Below are positions 12,328 to 14,810 of a DNA stretch of 14,810 nucleotides, one piece after another. The translations under genes were made by a program, and so were the position numbers. How positions within the stretch are numbered: the stretch's first letter is position 1; each line of letters opens with the position of its first letter. Source of the DNA: Pseudomonas sp. (GTDB lineage: Bacteria; Pseudomonadota; Gammaproteobacteria; Pseudomonadales; Pseudomonadaceae); the NCBI GenBank assembly GCA_003525045.1, contig DQGF01000495.1, forward strand, positions 4,036 through 18,845, given 5' to 3'. The notes under the pieces were generated by a model. It was not told the DNA's origin. It searched no databases and saw only the letters and a list, made by a program, of their open reading frames with translations.

Positions 12328-14810
12328 ATGAGGATCGCTCAGATCGCGCCGCTCACCGAGCGTTGTCCGCCCCGTCTGTACGGTGGCATCGAGCGGATCG
12401 TGTCGTACCTGACCGAAGACCTGGTTCGGCAGGGGCATGACGTCACGCTCTTCGCCAGCGGCGATTCGCAAACCTCGGCACGCCTGGAGTCCGGATCACG
12501 GCAGGCGTTGAGGCTCGATCCTGCGGTGAAGGACTCGATCCCTCACCATATCCTGATGCTGGACCAGGTCATCCGGCAGGCTGATCAATTCGACATCATG
12601 CACTTTCATGTCGATATCTTTCATTTCCCGCTGATCCGTCATCTGGCCGGGCACAGCGTGACCACGCTGCACGGACGGCTGGATGTCGCTGACTATCAAT
12701 CGTTCTACGGTCACTTTCCCGAGGTGCCGCTGGTCTCGGTATCAAAGGCGCAACGGCTGCCGCTGATCGGTAACGTCAATTGGGTGGGCAATGTCTATCA
12801 CGGCATTCCGGCCGATCTACTGGCGTTCAACCCAGAACCCAAAGGTGATTACCTGGCTTTCCTGGGGCGTATTTCTCCCGAGAAACGCCCGGACCGGGCG
12901 ATAAAGATTGCGTCGATGGCCGGCCTGCCGTTGAAGATCGCGGCCAAGGTCGACAAGGCGGATCAGGCCTATTGGGACAATGTCATCGCGCCGTTGATCG
13001 CGACCCATCCGAACATCGAATTTATCGGTGAAATCGACGAAGGCGAAAAAGCCGGCTTTCTCGGTAACGCCAGGGCGTTGCTTTTTCCCATCGACTGGCC
13101 TGAGCCGTTCGGCCTGGTCATGATCGAATCCATGGCCTGCGGCACACCGGTCATTGCATTTCGTCAGGGCGCGGTGCCGGAAGTGATCGACGACGGCGTG
13201 TCCGGCTACATCGTCGACGACATGGAAGGCGCATTAAAAGCCGTCCAGCGCCTGGGAGCGCTGGACCGGGGCCGGGTGCGGGCCGCGTTTGAGCAACGGT
13301 TTACGGTCGAGCACATGACCGAGCACTATCTGGACCTGTATCGCCATCTGACAGCGGGCAACAGCGTCGGGCAACCGGGCAGCACCTTCGATATTCCAGC
13401 CACCGCGTCGTTGCAGGAAATGCGCTTGCGCACGCTCAAACACAACGACACGTTCGGGGTGTTCGACCCCAATGGCGACGTGCTGGTGACGGAGGACAGC
13501 CCGCAGGGACTGTTTCATACCGATACCCGGCACCTGTCGGGGCTCTACCTGACGCTCAATGGCGCGCGACCGCTGCTGCTCAGTTCGACGCTGCGTGACG
13601 ACAATACGATGCTCACCTGCGACCTGACCAATCCGGACCTGTTCGATGCCAAGGGCAATAGAGTCCTGCATCACGACTTGATTCACCTGCGCCGCTCGCG
13701 TTTTTTATGGGACGGGTCCTGCTGCGAACGCATCACCCTGCGCAATTTCGACGAGCACCCACAACGCCTGCAGTTGCGCATCCAGTTCGTGGCCGACTTC
13801 AAGGACCTCTTCGAAGTGCGCGGCGCCCGCCGCTCGCAGCGCGGAGAAGCGCACCGAGCGGAGATTGCCAACGATCAAGTGCTGCTTTCTTACACCGGCC
13901 TCGACCACAAGCGGCGCACCACCCGTTTGCGCTTCGATCCGGTGCCGGCCAGCCTTTCGTGTGACCAGGCACTATTCGACCTGGAGTTGGCGCCGGGACA
14001 AATGCAGTCGTTCTTCCTGGACATCAATTGCGGGGTACAGAACCCGCCTTATTCGGTGCGTCACGGGTTTTTCGTGTCGTTGCGCGACGCCCGTCGTCAG
14101 TCGCGGACGTTCTTTGCGCGTGCGGCCTCTGTCACCACCTCCCATGAGGTTTTCAACGAAGCGGTAAACCGCAGCATCGCGGACCTGAACATGCTGATGA
14201 GCAAGACACCGTATGGCCTGTATCCGTACGCGGGCATTCCCTGGTTCAGCACGGTATTCGGGCGTGACTCCTTGATTACCGCGTTGCAAATGCTCTGGCT
14301 CGACCCCGGGATCGCCCGCGGCGTGCTGAGGTATTTGGCTGCCAATCAGGCGATCCGCGTCGACCCCGCCGCCGATGCCGAACCCGGGAAAATCCTGCAT
14401 GAGGTCCGGCTGGGGGAAATGGCCGAGCTGGGTGAAGTGCCCTTCAGGCGTTACTACGGCAGCATCGACTCCACGCCGCTGTTCGTCATGCTGGCCGCCG
14501 CCTACCTGGAGCGAACCCATGACCTGGATACCTTGCGCGAGCTCTGGCCGAACATCGAGGCCGCGCTGAACTGGATCGATGAGTACGGTGATCGCGATGG
14601 TGACGGCTTTGTCGAATATGGCCGGCAATCGAGCGAAGGGTTGATCAATCAAGGCTGGAAAGACAGTCACGATTCGGTGTTTCACGCGGACGGGCGGCTG
14701 GCCGTGGGTCCGATTGCGATTGTCGAGGTTCAGGCTTACGTCTATGGCGCCTGGAGCGGTGCCGCGCAAATCGCGCGCCGGTTGGGCGATCCAGACCGGG
14801 CGCAAGGCCT
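12328..14810 (+). CDS. GT4 glycosyltransferase fused to glycogen-debranching (amylo-alpha-1,6-glucosidase) domain, C-terminus cut
   Basis: One uninterrupted frame of 827 codons runs to the window end. Residues 1-341 form a complete GT-B glycosyltransferase of family GT4. It has the N-terminal YGGIERIVSYL (18-28), GRISPEKRPDRAI in the C-terminal half and the EX7E signature from E259 to E267 (EPFGLVMIE), ending DLYRHL. A short linker (342-352) leads into a GDE_N-like domain (about 356-610, with GLFHTDTRHLSG at 394-405) and then the (alpha/alpha)6 glucosidase domain with IPWFSTVFGRDS (637-648), YYGSIDSTP and NQGWKDSHDS (774-783). I checked the junction codon by codon and see no stop or frameshift. 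The first half would transfer a sugar; the second would hydrolyse alpha-1,6 or similar glucosidic bonds. GGAGGG seven bases upstream fixes the start. The substrate is unknown; a role in alpha-glucan or stress-glycan metabolism is inference. Confidence 0.88.
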   Translation, partial: MRIAQIAPLTERCPPRLYGGIERIVSYLTEDLVRQGHDVTLFASGDSQTSARLESGSRQALRLDPAVKDSIPHHILMLDQVIRQADQFDIMHFHVDIFHFPLIRHLAGHSVTTLHGRLDVADYQSFYGHFPEVPLVSVSKAQRLPLIGNVNWVGNVYHGIPADLLAFNPEPKGDYLAFLGRISPEKRPDRAIKIASMAGLPLKIAAKVDKADQAYWDNVIAPLIATHPNIEFIGEIDEGEKAGFLGNARALLFPIDWPEPFGLVMIESMACGTPVIAFRQGAVPEVIDDGVSGYIVDDMEGALKAVQRLGALDRGRVRAAFEQRFTVEHMTEHYLDLYRHLTAGNSVGQPGSTFDIPATASLQEMRLRTLKHNDTFGVFDPNGDVLVTEDSPQGLFHTDTRHLSGLYLTLNGARPLLLSSTLRDDNTMLTCDLTNPDLFDAKGNRVLHHDLIHLRRSRFLWDGSCCERITLRNFDEHPQRLQLRIQFVADFKDLFEVRGARRSQRGEAHRAEIANDQVLLSYTGLDHKRRTTRLRFDPVPASLSCDQALFDLELAPGQMQSFFLDINCGVQNPPYSVRHGFFVSLRDARRQSRTFFARAASVTTSHEVFNEAVNRSIADLNMLMSKTPYGLYPYAGIPWFSTVFGRDSLITALQMLWLDPGIARGVLRYLAANQAIRVDPAADAEPGKILHEVRLGEMAELGEVPFRRYYGSIDSTPLFVMLAAAYLERTHDLDTLRELWPNIEAALNWIDEYGDRDGDGFVEYGRQSSEGLINQGWKDSHDSVFHADGRLAVGPIAIVEVQAYVYGAWSGAAQIARRLGDPDRAQG

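Noticed and set aside
12138..12440. 100-codon + strand frame starting just after the adaptor stop
   Set aside because: It runs out of frame into the GT4 fusion gene, is rich in Arg/Ser/Gly from frame-shifted codons, and has no Shine-Dalgarno sequence comparable to the GGAGGG that serves 12328.
13972..14805. 277-codon antisense frame within the debranching domain
   Set aside because: It is a shadow of the sense frame, which holds GRDS and the other glucosidase motifs.

Overview
The window looks like chromosomal DNA from a fluorescens-type Pseudomonas. The genes are GC-rich with strong G/C third-position bias, and the protein families and gene pairings are typical of that genus. This assignment rests on protein style, because there is no rRNA or other phylogenetic marker. 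I see no tRNA, rRNA, CRISPR array, insertion sequence or phage gene.

Left arm (1-3644): a leftward gene set encodes a glutamine-synthetase-fold ligase, an aldehyde dehydrogenase and an iron-type alcohol dehydrogenase that is cut by the window edge. A small carboxymuconolactone-decarboxylase-fold gene is divergent from it. The order ligase > ALDH > alcohol DH fits catabolism of an amine or amino alcohol through gamma-glutamylated intermediates, although the substrate cannot be read from sequence.

Middle (3744-6960): a leftward 14-TM-type MFS exporter is followed by a glutathione S-transferase. A LysR-type regulator is divergent from the exporter. This is a plausible regulated efflux/detoxification module, with candidate operator palindromes in the shared 121-133 bp promoter region.

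Right arm (7442-12130): after about 300 bp of strikingly AT-rich DNA (36% GC by hand count) comes a tight rightward four-gene operon. Its products are (1) a cytoplasmic protein with a degenerate receiver-like N-terminus, six CxxC pairs forming a TackOD1-like zinc-ribbon region, and a degenerate GGDEF-like domain that keeps an RxxD I-site motif; (2) a processive family-2 glycosyltransferase with D, DxD, ED and QRLRW motifs and membrane helices; (3) an exported protein with a TIM-barrel-like strand pattern, possibly a glycoside hydrolase; and (4) a membrane-anchored HlyD-like periplasmic adaptor. By analogy with Alg8-Alg44, PelD-PelF and BcsA-BcsE this looks like a compact polysaccharide synthase whose c-di-GMP receptor would be gene 1. 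I think this is the most interesting system in the window. No outer-membrane exporter is present.

Right edge (12328-14810): a GT4 glycosyltransferase is fused in frame to a glycogen-debranching-type domain (amylo-alpha-1,6-glucosidase / GH133-like). It has its own strong Shine-Dalgarno sequence and is cut by the window end.
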